Shown piece by piece: positions 11,384 through 22,832 of a stretch of 64,000 nt of DNA (position 1 is its first letter; the number at the start of each line of letters is the position of its first letter). The notes beneath the pieces are model-generated. The model had not been told where the DNA came from. It was given only the letters and a program-made list of their open reading frames with translations, and searched no databases. This DNA comes from Styela clava (Eukaryota; Chordata; Ascidiacea; Stolidobranchia; Styelidae): the NCBI RefSeq assembly GCF_964204865.1, contig NC_135256.1, forward strand, positions 21,232,703-21,296,702. Direction: 5' to 3'. Made by a program: the position numbers and the translations under genes.

Positions 11384-13308
11384 ACTGAATAAATAATATG
11401 AAATATTACCATAGGGAATTCTCAACACTCGTAACTAGATATGGTATTTATTAATGATTTGTTGTTGTGCACAAAAGACCTATTAATTGTACATATTAAA
11501 GAATTTTTGGGGGGATTAGGAAAGTCAGATAGTAATGTGGGATGGCCAATATGCATAGTTCTCAAGTAGTAACATTTTTAATGTAAATGGGATGCGTCAA
11601 CATGGAAAACGTAAAGCAACATTTGACTTCATTGATAAAAACAAATCGGACACAACTCTACTGCAGGAAACACACTGGTGGTACTGCAGAAGAAGCAGAT
11701 ATTTGGAAAAACGAGTGGGGAAAAATGCAATATGGGCCACTTTCTCTAAAATTTCATGTGGTGTAGCTATCTTGTTTTCCAATAAAGTTGATCCAGATTT
11801 GAATTATATTGATATAGATGATTTTGGCAGATACATAATTACAATTTGGAAATCTGTCGATACTCAATATATCTTAGTCAATATTTATGCACCCAATAGA
11901 TGCAATGAGAGGAAACAATTATTTGAACTGATGGAAAATAAAATCAAAATCCTTATGGAGCAAATAGGTCCGTTCCAATTTGAATAAAATACTAGGAGGA
12001 GATTTTGATTGCGTCCTAAATAAAAATGATAAACACCATAATCATCATTTTAAAGATGACAATAGCACAAAGCAAGTAAGACATTTTGTACAAAAATGGA
12101 ATTTAAAAGATGTTTGGAGAAATTTCAATGACAGATCTAAAAATTATACTTGGAAACAAAAAAAATTTGATAGTTACTCAGTAATGAGCAGATCAAATCG
12201 TTGGTACGTTTTGGCAAATTATTTAAGCAATATACAAAATTGTGAAATCCAAGTATGTCCAATATCAGATCATTTCTCCGTCAATCTAAAAATTAAGTAT
12301 ATGGAAAATATGAAAAACATGGGTCTGGATACTGGAAGTATAATTTAAAATTAGGAGAGTACGAATATTTTTGTAAGGGTATTACCGCAATTAAAAAAAA
12401 AGTGGTTTTCAAGAATTATACAACATGCTATGGGCAGAGAGGGGAGCTTACTGCGATAAATGCAAAAATAAAATTAGATTCTGGGCAATATACTGTGCAA
12501 AGAAGAAAAAGACAGCGGAAACAGAAAAAGAGAGTCAATTGATCAAGCAATATAAAGAAGTCAATAGCGAGATAGGAAGATATGTGGAAAATGAGGACGT
12601 TAAAAAAAAGTTACAGAAGATTGAAACTGAGCTATACCACAAAAAATAAAGGGGGCTATTATAAGGCGAGAAGTCCACTAAATATTCTAGGGCCAATTCA
12701 AAAATGTTCAGATCAATTAGAAAAACAGATGGTAGTAGGCCTATGACATCCAAATTAGAAGAGATTCAGGCAGAGCAAATTAAATGTTATAGAAACCTGT
12801 ATAGGAAAAACCAAAATTTAAATACGGATATACAGTCTACTCTAGAATAGATTATTGAACAATATATCAAGACAAATAACAGAAGAAGGAAAATAAATTT
12901 TAGATTCGGAAATTAATGCTGAAGAACTAGACATCGCGTTTAAAAAATTAAAAACAAACAAAGCTCCAGGATTGAATGGCTTGACTAAAGAATTTTGTTT
13001 ACAAGTTTGGAAAAATATTAGACCAATTCTTATAGTGCTACACAAAGGATACCATAGTCTAACAGAATTGACAAAGGACTCAAATATAGGGGGAATTACC
13101 ATGGAAGAACTGGCGTCCAATAACACTCCTCAATTTTGAATACAAATTAATGGCTAAAGTTATAGCAAACAGAATGAAACAAGTGTTACCGAACATAATA
13201 GATGAGGGCCAAACAGCTTTCGTCCCGGGCAGATCTATTCATGACAACATGCTTGTGATAAGAGATGACATATTTTAGGCCAATCAACAAAGTCTTATCA
13301 ATTGATCA

Positions 13309-14846
13309 TAGTGAATATTTATGTAGACTGTGCAGTGTGTGTTTTAATGTTAACTCTTGTTCTTTATTTTTCATTTCAGTTATTACTGAGTTTCGTCATT
13401 GTTTACTAATAAAAGTGTTATAAATGGACTGTCAATCCTATCTATGGCGGAACTCTAGCTTAATATCTAGTTATCGACATTTGGCTAACGTGACTATTGA
13501 CTAGCACCAGTGCTTACATTCATCATGCTCGTCGTCCGTTGCCCCATCGAAAGCTGTACATACCAAACACCAGACCAAAGCGATGCCATCATGGCTGCCT
13601 TGATAACAGCACATTTCATCACCCACAACTCATCGCCGGTTGCAAAAGTGGAAAAAGTGCGTAGGCCAACAATCACCATGGCTGGAACATCGGAGAAATG
13701 AGCATACTTTGAAACGAGATGGAAGGAATATGTAGACGCAACGAAAATAGAGGGTAGCGATAGAGTAATGCAGCTACTGGAATGCTGCGAAAGACATCAC
13801 GCAGGCAGCGGGCGGCAGGTAAACCAGAAAAGGACGTTATAGCTGCCATAAAACGACTGGCAGTCCGCGAAGAAAACACAATGGTTGCAAGAGTGGCATT
13901 GCATAACATGCGACAGGTCAGAGATGAAACTGTCCGATCTTTTGGCGCCCGCCTACATGGAATATGCAAATTCCAGATTAAATGCCCTTCTTGCGAAGTA
14001 ATTGTCAATTATACAGATGCTATCTTACGGGACGTGCCCACGCGAGGCATAGCTGATCAGGAAATACAACTCGATCTTTTGGGCGAAAGAAATCAGGACA
14101 TGACACTCGAGAAAGTCTTCCTAATCGTGGAAACTGAGGAATCTGGAAAACGATCAGCTACACGCCTGTTCGACTCGATGGGTGCGGAAGCTGCGCGTAG
14201 CAGTTCCTACAGACGAGATAAGAGGAATGTTCAAAATAAATGCTCGTACTGCGGCGAACCGGCCATGGCGCCAGGGCAGTCCCAAAAATCAGGCAAGCGG
14301 ATTGTCCGGCATATGACCACACTTGTGGACACTGCGGTCTCAAACACCACCTGCCCAAAGACAATACACAAGGAAAGAGCATTTGGGGAACGACGTGACA
14401 CCATCGGGGGAACACGACGAATCGATCGAAGCCAACGATCACAAAACACAAGCTGAAGTCACAAATCCTAACAGCCCGCCGACAAAAGCAGGAGTGGAAT
14501 ATCCTTCATGGCCTACGGACGCTGACATAGATGTTGACACGTCACCTGAATGGATGCCCCGACGTTCGAATCGTGCTTGAAATGCTCCTAGATGGCAAAA
14601 AGACTATGTTATGACTTAAATTCCCCGGAAATATAAACATTTTACTGTATATACTCAGTCTTACATACCCCGCTACTCCTAAGGAGCGGCGCACAAAAGA
14701 CTTGGGGGAAGATAGTGAATATTTATGTAGACTGTGCAGTGTGTGATTTAATGTTAACTCTTGTTCTTTATTTTATTTCAGTTCTTATTGAGTTCGGTCA
14801 TTGTTTACTAATAAAAGTGTAACAAATTAACTGTCAATCCTATCTA
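13309..14846 (+). mobile_element. Short LTR retrotransposon inserted in the LINE
   Basis: Direct LTRs lie at 13309-13444 and 14713-14846. They are about 135 bp, begin TAGTGAATATTTATG and end CAATCCTATCTA. A primer-binding site starts TGGCGGAACTC at 13445, directly after the 5' LTR, and a polypurine tract ACTTGGGGGAAGA precedes the 3' LTR. A 5-bp target duplication (GATCA at 13304-13308, GACCA at 14847-14851, one mismatch) flanks it. Removing the insert restores the LINE RT reading IDQEKAYDSVD. The interior holds a Ty3/gypsy-like Gag but no RT or integrase, so the element is non-autonomous. Confidence 0.9.
13782..14456 (+). pseudogene. Gag of the LTR retrotransposon
   Basis: This 224-codon frame, extended upstream by out-of-frame Gag-like sequence from about 13,680 (AYFETRWKEYVDAT), reads as a retrotransposon capsid. 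Residues about 20-110 contain AIKRLAVREENTMVAR, VRDETVRSFGARLHG and CPSCEVIVNYTDAILRD. The last part has NKCSYCGEP, the first half of a zinc knuckle, followed by a changed frame. The order and motifs match Gag of Ty3/gypsy-type elements. A frameshift near 13,780 and another within the knuckle suggest that it is no longer intact. No pol follows before the 3' LTR. Confidence 0.75.
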
Positions 14847-15855
14847 GACCAAGAAAAAGCATACGACTCAGTGGATAGACATTTAATACTAAAAATTATG
14901 AGAAAATTGGGATTTGGGTCTTACATCATCAAATGGGTCAACCCTTGCTTACAAATACTCGATCAAATATTATCACCAATGTTTTTTTTATCACATGAGT
15001 TTCTATTAACTAGGGGTGTTCGACAAGGTTGTCCAATTGCTCCTTTATTATACATATTGGTATCTGAATTGCTGACTTCAAATTTAAAAATTAATAACAA
15101 CATAATCGGATTTAGAAATAGCTCTAATAAAAGAGAAGTTCTTAAACGGTATGCTGATGACACCACTTTCACTGTAGTAAAGGGCGAACGCTGACATAGA
15201 TGTTGACACGTCACCTGAATGGATGGATGCCCCGGCGTTCGAATCGAGCTTGAAATGCTCCTAGATGGCAAAAAGACTATGTTATGACCTAAATTCCTCA
15301 GAAATATGAACATTTTACTGTATATACTCAGTCTTACATACTCCGCTACTCCTAAGGAACGGCGCACAAAAGACTTGGGGGGAGATAGTGAATATTTATG
15401 TAGACTGTGCAGTGTGTGATTTAATGTTAACTCTTGTTCTTTATTTTATTTCAGTTATTATTGAGTTCCGTCATTGTTTACTAATAAAAAGGTAACAAAT
15501 GGACTGCCAATCCTATCTAGACCAAGAAAAAGCATACGACTCAGTGGATAGACATTTAATACCAAAAATTATGAGAACATTGGGATTTGGGTCTTACATC
15601 ATCAAATGGGTCAACCCTTGCTTACAAATACTCGATCAAATATTATCACCAATGGGTTTTTTTTCACATGAGTTACTATTAACTAGGGGTGTTCGACAAG
15701 GTTGTCCAATTGCTCCTTTATTATACATATTGGTATCTGAATTGCTGGCTTCAAATTTAAAAATTAATAACAACATAATCGATTCAGAAATAGCTCTAAT
15801 AAAAGAGAAGTTTTAAAACGGTATGCTGATGACACCACTTTCACTGTAGTAAATT
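14512..15855 (+). repeat. Tandem duplication of the LTR-LINE junction (about 670-bp unit)
   Basis: A unit made of the last part of the LTR element's interior, its 3' LTR and the following LINE RT segment occurs twice. Copy one is about 14,512-15,182 and copy two about 15,188-15,855. Both read from ACGCTGACATAGATGTTGAC through the LTR (second copy from about 15,384) to DQEKAYDSVD, RQGCPIAPLL and YADD. The join near 15,180-15,188 fuses LINE sequence GTAGTAAA to LTR-element interior with a few extra bases. The copies differ by scattered substitutions and small indels, so the duplication is not very recent. Confidence 0.9.
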
Positions 15856-16229
15856 TATCATCAATTGATGACATACTTAACGTAATTAAATTATTCTACG
15901 AGGGTTGTGGACTAAAAATAAATAAATCTAAAAGTAATATTCTATTGTGTGGAACCGCAAGAGCATGGGCCATAGATGAAGATTTTTGCGAAATAAAAGT
16001 AAAACGGAATGAAATTAAACTACTGGGAGCATATTTTGGCAATAGTACAATATTTCGAGATAAAAACTGGCAAAATGTAATAGATAAAGCAGAAAGGGTA
16101 TTCAATCTTTGGAAAGAACGAAACTTGACCATGATAGGGAGGATATTAATCACCAAAACTTTAACGATGGGCTTAATCAAGCCTTAACAAAAGGCTTGAT
16201 TAAAATTGTGATTCTACTTTACAGTTCAG

Positions 16230-16834
16230 GTTTTAAAAAAGAATCACTGTCACAGTTTTGATTATCTCGTGATAACGAATACCCATCGCTAAGTAATCGA
16301 GCAATCAAACTGTTGTCCGTATTTTCAACCAGTTACCGTACTTGTGCGTTATGCGAAAAAACATTTTCATCACTAGCTTGACTTAAAATGAAGCAAGGAA
16401 ATCGGCTGCACGCCGCTGCAGAGCTACTTGTTGCAGAAACTTCTCAGAGGCCTCGTTTACAATCCTATATTGGAAACGAAACAACAGCAAAATTGTCACT
16501 ATAGAGTTAATTGTGTTTGTACATGATTTGGCATGTACATGTTTTTTCCTGTGAGATGTTTTACGTGTGCGCATTTCTTACGAATAATGGGTGCCCAGCA
16601 CTGCATTACGCAAATATATGGTATTATTTTATGTTTCACCCATTTTAATTTTTGGATGGCACATTATTTGATAGTTTTTCTTCGTGCGAAATGTTTTTAA
16701 GTGTGCCTTTTTTGTCTAAGCATATTAGGTGCCCGACATCGCATTATATTACGCAAATATATATGTTATTCTTTTCTGTTCCGCTCATTTCATTTTTTTG
16801 CCGGTACGCCAGGGTAGAAAGGTTGGGAACCACT
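16230..16834 (+). mobile_element. hAT transposase C-terminal remnant and 3' terminus
   Basis: At 16,265-16,505 the plus strand reads YPSLSNRAIKLLSVFSTSYR, CEKTFSSLA and MKQGNRLHAAAELLV. This is the C-terminal dimerisation region of ZBED5/FAM200-type hAT transposases. One internal stop is present. The element ends at 16,834 with GTTGGGAACCACTG, the inverse of a CAGTGGTTCCCAAC hAT terminus. The 5' part is missing, so this is a truncated copy joined to the LINE end at about 16,187. Confidence 0.75.
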
Positions 16835-17749
16835 GTTCTTAGTGTTCTAGATGGCTTCTCGAAGGGTCTATGTTGACTTATTTGCGGATGATGTTACCTT
16901 TGGCAACAAACGACCATACATACACCCAGGTAGAAATAAGTAGGTGGTTGGTTGTTCCATCAATTTATAGTATACACAGGCAGTGGTATATGTTTATTGG
17001 ATGTCTAACAAGTGATACATCAGTAACATACTAACATAAATACATAACTAAAAGGATACATATGAAAAAGACAAATAGTACAACTATATATTTCCAACAG
17101 ACACCATGGATAACATCTCAATTCTCAACGCATGAGATATAGATTGTGGCCATACAGCAAGGTTAGTGCATTGAATGTGCAAATTTACTCAACACAAATA
17201 AAATAAAAATTTTAACAACAAGCCTCATTACATATTTACAACAATTTGAACTCGAAAAATAAGCGGTTAAAACAAATAGTTCGCATGACTGAACTTCCAG
17301 ATCAAAAATGATGTGAAGAACATGGTGATCTATGTTAAGATTTTTCTTGCTGGTAACGAATACATTACAAGTCCCAATTCATTCCAGCATATTTAAAAAA
17401 TTGTATCAATGGGAAGCGATAAATATATCGGTCTTTTATTCGAATTATTAATATATCAACCATGAAAAAAAATCATCCAGCAATACAAACATTTAATTGA
17501 ACACCATAATCCTAATGCATCAACAACAACAGTGATAACTATCAAAATATTGCACCTCTTATTAAACGATATATATATATATATATATTTCACATAATTG
17601 TAAAATTCTTGAGTATTGCTAAAATGCCCAGCTTCAGTTTGGTCATTATAATCCAACAGGACTACCAGATCTCGTTCTATATCTGATTACATGTAATATT
17701 TGCATCCAGTTATCCAAATAAACGGTGTAGATACAGCCGAATGAGAGAT
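16835..17749. other. Spacer, probably including the RUNDC1 3' UTR
   Basis: No coding sequence is recognised. The minus-strand RUNDC1 gene ends at 17,750, so this AT-rich stretch, with several minus-strand AATAAA-like signals (for example near 17,437), probably holds its 3' untranslated region. A short AT dinucleotide run lies at about 17,572-17,588. Confidence 0.4.
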
Positions 17750-19435
17750 TCAAAAGGCGTCTCTAATATTCTTGAAAGGTCTAACAGCCAAGTCCACAGG
17801 CAAGTTAAACACACATGAGTCTAGTCTGCCCAAAATAGTAAGTGCTCCTTCAAAACCAGTTTGTGCGACATAGCTAAAATCTGTGTAGTGGTTTACAATT
17901 AACCATGATGTTTTCATTATTAATCTGATCCATAGAACTAAGCGACCAGAGTTGAGTCCAAGACAAATAAGTGCTTTCAGCATCAAATCATAGCTCCTCT
18001 TCAAAGGACTATGTTCATTAAGAACCATATGAATTGCTTCTAGCAGTGAATGTTTGATGCTTATCCTGTGTACACCACCACTGGACACCAATGGCTCCAG
18101 ATCAAACGAACGTGTCAACATCCTAGATGGCGCTCTTGCCAAGTCTGCTCCCTTTTTTGCCTCATAGTATTCAATGAACAACTCCCAAGGATGAAGAGGT
18201 GTCGTGGCCAGAGAGCCATTTAACTTTTTCGGTAACAAACATGATATTGGTGTGACCAAACTGGTGCTAGTAGAAATGGTTGCATCTACAACTAGTCCAT
18301 GTGCTAGCAAGCTAATAATTGCTGGACATAATTGCTTCCGAACAACCTGAGTCAATTCACTATCCACTGCAAGTACAGCTGCTTTTTCGTTTTCTTCTAA
18401 TTCAGCGTAATATAGTTCTCGAGTGCTCACAGAATCAAATGCACAATCATCACTATCAGAGTTATTGGTTGCTGTTATGCATCCTTTCACAGCACTGACC
18501 GCTTTTTTCAGGTCTTTCAACAAATGATCAGTACCAAGTTTTCTATTCTCCTCAATTGTCTCGGCTTGCATTGATTTTGTACCACATCCAAGTTGTGTAA
18601 TAGCAAATACTTGAAGAATGCTCAAAGCCCGCCTGAGCAAAGCCAAATTCTGTGATTTTTGCTCTCGCCTTACATCATCATCCATGTTACCAGGGACAGA
18701 TCCAGATGATTTTGGTAGTGCTCCTTCTGATTCAACCTCAATTTGTAAAAATTTGACAAAACGCTCAAGATCTTGAATTTGTGTCTGGAGATGATCAACT
18801 AATTTTTCCTTGATCTTGGCAGGATTTATAATTTCATCAACTGCATCATTGACTCTACCTTTGAGGTCATCAATCGATGATTGAGCAAGTTCTGTCCGAT
18901 TTACATTCAAATTCAGCTTGCTTATGAGCTGATCCAATACGACCTGTTGCTTCTGTAGCATTACAGATTGAGGAACATCCCCAGAGCCATGCTTGAAAGC
19001 ATAATTTTCCAGATCATCTAACTGGTTCTTCAACTCGCGTATGATTTCTTCATGATTTTCTAAATGTTTTTCCTCTGTTATTTTTTCATCATCCGCTGGT
19101 TCATTCACTCTGTAAACAACGCTGCTGTCAATACATCCTTGATTTGCAAGTGCGTCCAACTCTTCTAGTAATTTAGGTTTATCTTGTGGGTCAGCCTCTA
19201 TAATCTGTTGGAGCCGAAATTGTATTTGGGCAAACCGTGAAGTAAGTGAAAATAAAGATTGCTGAAGGTCTTGTTTCTCCTTTTCCAAAACTTCAATTTT
19301 TTCCTCGCTGCCCCCTATCCTTTGTGGTTCCGTGAAAATTACTGGATCGGGAGATGCGGCAGCTCCAAGAGGTGCCCACCTTTCATGCTGTGGTGGCTTG
19401 AGTTCATCTTGCGAAAAAAATGGTTCATCATCCAT
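17750..19435 (-). CDS. RUNDC1: RUN domain-containing protein 1, single coding exon
   Basis: The 561-residue product is complete, from an ATG at 19,435 to the stop at 17,750, with no intron. The N-terminus contains ERWAPLGAA, a segment I associate with RUNDC1. Residues about 40-105 and 125-255 are heptad-rich and predicted coiled coils (for example EKIEVLEKEKQDLQQSLFSL and DLENYAFKHGSGDVPQS). The last 200 residues form the RUN domain, starting around AVDSELTQVVRKQLCPAII and ending with the conserved hydrophobic helices before RDAF. RUN domains bind small GTPases and their effectors in membrane traffic. Human RUNDC1 has been linked to p53 regulation and autophagosome fusion, but that role is not visible here. 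Length is similar to vertebrate RUNDC1 (about 600). It sits alone, facing left, between repeat blocks. Lack of introns in a gene of this size is notable. Confidence 0.9.
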   Translation of the reverse strand: MDDEPFFSQDELKPPQHERWAPLGAAASPDPVIFTEPQRIGGSEEKIEVLEKEKQDLQQSLFSLTSRFAQIQFRLQQIIEADPQDKPKLLEELDALANQGCIDSSVVYRVNEPADDEKITEEKHLENHEEIIRELKNQLDDLENYAFKHGSGDVPQSVMLQKQQVVLDQLISKLNLNVNRTELAQSSIDDLKGRVNDAVDEIINPAKIKEKLVDHLQTQIQDLERFVKFLQIEVESEGALPKSSGSVPGNMDDDVRREQKSQNLALLRRALSILQVFAITQLGCGTKSMQAETIEENRKLGTDHLLKDLKKAVSAVKGCITATNNSDSDDCAFDSVSTRELYYAELEENEKAAVLAVDSELTQVVRKQLCPAIISLLAHGLVVDATISTSTSLVTPISCLLPKKLNGSLATTPLHPWELFIEYYEAKKGADLARAPSRMLTRSFDLEPLVSSGGVHRISIKHSLLEAIHMVLNEHSPLKRSYDLMLKALICLGLNSGRLVLWIRLIMKTSWLIVNHYTDFSYVAQTGFEGALTILGRLDSCVFNLPVDLAVRPFKNIRDAF

Positions 19436-19673
19436 ATTAGAAGATTTTCTTTTGATATTAGTAAATTTTAATTACCATAACTATTAACTTCTGGAATATA
19501 ATGTCAATTAGACCCTATATACAAATCTAAATTGACAATCAGAATGCCTTTCAGGTAGTTCAAATATCTTGTTTCATTTTTATACATGGTGCATTCTCTT
19601 TAGATGACTGACAGTTTATTTAAAGAGTGCTGATCAATTGAACTCTTTTACTCAAAATTAGAGTGCTCAGGCT

Positions 19674-21829
19674 CAGGGATGGCCAATTCGAATAAAGTAT
19701 TTGAATGTATTCGAATATCTCGTCATTCGAATATCGGAATTAGCGTTCATAAGAATATCGGATATTTGTGTGACGTCACACATTTTCGACGGCGCCCTCA
19801 AAACGTTTCCGTTGAATGAAAACATTCTCGATAGAAACTTGCGCGTGATTGTTTTCATCACTCATCAGCGTAACGTGTTATTTTGAGGCCGCAAACGCCT
19901 TTACGTTTGTGTTATTTTCTTTCAAACGAAAATTTTCCACAAATTTGTTCCACGTAACGAAGACAATTATTTTATTTTGTACGCGCACGGAATTGTGAAT
20001 CTGGTAAATACGTTCATCGGCGGCGAGTTTCTAAAGACAACGCAACTTTTTGATTGAAAAGCGGCAATTTAAAATACTAATAATAAAACCGTAAACAATA
20101 TAAGTTTTATTGAGGCCCGCGAAAATTTGAAAAACGCTTTTCTAGGCAGTGAAAATCGCAGAATTTCGTGTGCCTCTGGCACACATCATGTTTGGTCGGC
20201 GTTTAGAAACATATCGTCACGAATTGAGGGCGGGATTTGCCTGATTATCCATTACTTTAAATTGCCGTCGAATATTTTCAAAGTATATTTAATCAATTTT
20301 ATTTTGATGAAATAAATTTCACTCCGAGATGTTACAGAAGATTTACGGATTTTTCGAACGGTTTTATCTAAAAATAATCAGAGTGGCAGCATTTCGATTG
20401 AGCGGAGACACTGTTAACAAGTACATCTAAATATTTGCCGAATTCGCAAAACATTACACGGATCAAAACATTATTTAATCGGGCAGTTTACCATACGTTT
20501 TTATTTTTATGACCGCGGATTGCAATGGTATATAAGAGTGGTGAGGATTTTATTTTGTCGACGCAACCGCAGGTTAAATTGAAGACAATTAAATTAATAA
20601 TGAAGCAAGACATTTTAAATATGCCCGTATCGGTCACGAATTCATCACTTTGCACAACAGAAAAATATATTTTTATATTATTTGTTGTAAAAGTTGACTC
20701 TCTTAACAGGTGGCATAATCGAGACGATGAATACCTATTTTCAATTTACTGCTAAACTTTATATTTATATTCATTGTATGAAATGAATTATACTCTACTA
20801 CACTCAACAGGATTTTATATCATTATTTGAGATTTTTCTAACGGCGATAACGAGTTGGCAAGATTGCAAAAATACGTATTAAAATTAAATACATCAGGCA
20901 GTTTATCTCGTACTTTTAGGTCACAGATCGCCGTGGACCGAATAGTAATGTTTTTTTTTTTGACGTAAAAAGAAGCAACCGCGAGTTACGTTGGACACAT
21001 TAAATTAATATATAAAGATATTTTAGAAACTCGTAGTTGTCATGGATTGAATATTTTACGTAATAGGATGATCATTATACGCCGAAAAGACGGCTCTTTT
21101 AACGATCGCGGAATCGCGGTGGGTGTTACCAAAGTCACTTTGGGTGTTACAGGCGGCAATGGGAGTTTCCGATTTCGAAAATCCTGGCTGCGCGGCTGGC
21201 AGTGGTGGTCATTTATCCTCTACTAATTTATTTCTAATTTCAAACACAACAATATGTTACACATAATAACAATATGGTTCACATAGATTAATATACAAAT
21301 ATACTGGTAGGTAGTAGAATACTCTATGCTTAAATATTAGAATTTTTAAAGGCATAATGGATTTTCGATTATTGTTGCTTGTTTCAGTTGCCTGTATTGC
21401 CAATAAATTTTATTACTCTCAGAAAATATACACAATTATCTGAATACAAGTAGTATTTTTGTCAACAGACTTGACTATTATCATAATATCATGGTACCAA
21501 TGATAGAAAGCGTCAGACAACTCCTTGGCTATCTTTTCATATGGTCATTTGTACAAAGTGAATAATTTTAATAAACTGACTGTGTCACAAGTTGCTATTA
21601 TTTTTTATTGATAGCTATAAACTATCAATTATCTTGTGTACATATATTGTTGGTTTGTGGCTTTATTCTGATATTTTTATTGAAGCTTATTTCCTAATTT
21701 ACTGGGTTTTAATAAACTAAACAAAAATGTGTTATTTTCGATTTTAGAATGTATTCGGAATTCCAGATTCGAAAACATTATTTTAGAATGTATTCGGAAT
21801 AGTTTAGTATTCGGAAATGGCCATCCCTG
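19674..21829. mobile_element. 2,156-bp hAT-type element with perfect 8-bp target duplication
   Basis: The left end reads CAGGGATGGCCAATTCGAAT and the right end is its inverse, TTCGGAAATGGCCATCCCTG. The 8-bp duplication CTCAGGCT flanks it at 19666-19673 and 21830-21837. Subterminal regions carry repeated TGTATTCGAATA/TATTCGGAAT motifs, as hAT transposases require. Despite the length, no open frame resembles a transposase; the longest plus-strand frames (at 20,127 and 20,525) have no known domain. It lies just upstream of RUNDC1, within 240 bp of its start codon, so it may influence that promoter. Confidence 0.88.
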
Positions 21830-22318
21830 CTCAGGCTGTATATTAATTGAGGACTTATATATTAAAATATATTAAATTACGTTGAAACAAGTATTCCCAT
21901 ACAAATTAACAAAGTTGCTGACTTGTTGCCACAGCAACATCTATTCAGACTCAATAAAGCATAGCATAACGGAATAATCCATGGATGTAATTTCATCAAT
22001 AACAAATTAAAAATCACCATACCAACTATTTAGACTAGTGTTATTAAATGGAATAATAAAAGGAGGATAAACTTGTGTTTACGCCTAGCCAGGTCATAAA
22101 CGCTCACAGGCAAATAATCCAAATCCCCATCTGACTACCAAATTTAAAAATTATGCTACTGCGACATCACAACCACCTAATAGAGCTTACCAAAGTATAG
22201 AGATGATCACCTGTAAAATCACCACGCAGGGACAACAAATGCAGAAATGTGATGACTCTTGTATGGTACTACACTAAACCCTCTATACAGCTATATTACA
22301 GATACTAGTGGTATAGAG

Positions 22319-22634
22319 CAGGGCTACTCAACTATTTTTATCGAAAGTCCGCAAACAAAACTTCAAAATTATTTGGGTCCGGTCTTTCCAGAGCTGATAT
22401 TTCGGCATCCTTAAACGAGCATTTCCTCGACCGACTAATGATTAGTAGCATATTAAAATTGTTTATTATGGTGTTATGTTTCTTTTCCTATATATTCAAA
22501 ACTATGAAAATCATTTTATGATAGGAAAGTCAAAAAGTGGGGCTGATGATCCAAAATAAATAATTAGGTGCGGTCCAAATCCAATACTCGAAAGGTCCGG
22601 ATTCGGACCGCGGTCCACCAGTTGAGTAGCCCTG
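22319..22634. mobile_element. 316-bp hAT-type MITE
   Basis: The ends are perfect inverted repeats: CAGGGCTACTCAACT at 22319-22333 and AGTTGAGTAGCCCTG at 22620-22634. The flanks GTATAGAG (22311-22318) and GTATAAAG (22635-22642) are an 8-bp target duplication with one mismatch. GTCCGG and GGACCGCGGTCC motifs lie near the ends. There is no coding capacity. Confidence 0.87.
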
Positions 22635-22832
22635 GTATAAAGTATCTGCTCGGCCTTTGGGGCTAAAAAAAGATTTAAGTAGGCTATGGATGAATGATTC
22701 AAACCCCATTCAAATCAAATAAAACATTGGGCAAAACCTTTATTATTATTATGATGATATGTTTTTATTAACGCAAATTTCACATAAATTAGAAAAAAGG
22801 TAAATAAAGAAATTGTACAACGACTCTATCAG

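Larger units (their letters stand above)
11592..16187 (+). mobile_element. LINE ORF2 (endonuclease and reverse transcriptase), interrupted
   Basis: The endonuclease begins near 11,592. TLLQETHWW gives the catalytic Glu region, GVAILF and VNIYAPN follow, and GGDFDCVLNKNDKH is at about 12,000. DRWYV is altered to NRWYV, and PISDHFSVNLK lies at about 12,260-12,290. The RT begins near 12,905, with WRPITLLNFEYKLMAKV and FVPGRSIHDNML at 13,115-13,255. It is interrupted at 13,309 by an LTR retrotransposon and resumes at about 14,847 with DQEKAYDSVDRHLI, RQGCPIAPLLYILV and the catalytic YADD. After a tandem duplication the C-terminal part (GLKINKSKSN, LLGAYFG) runs to 16,187, where the copy stops. 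The motifs fit the Tx1/L1 group. The coding frame is destroyed. Confidence 0.88.
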
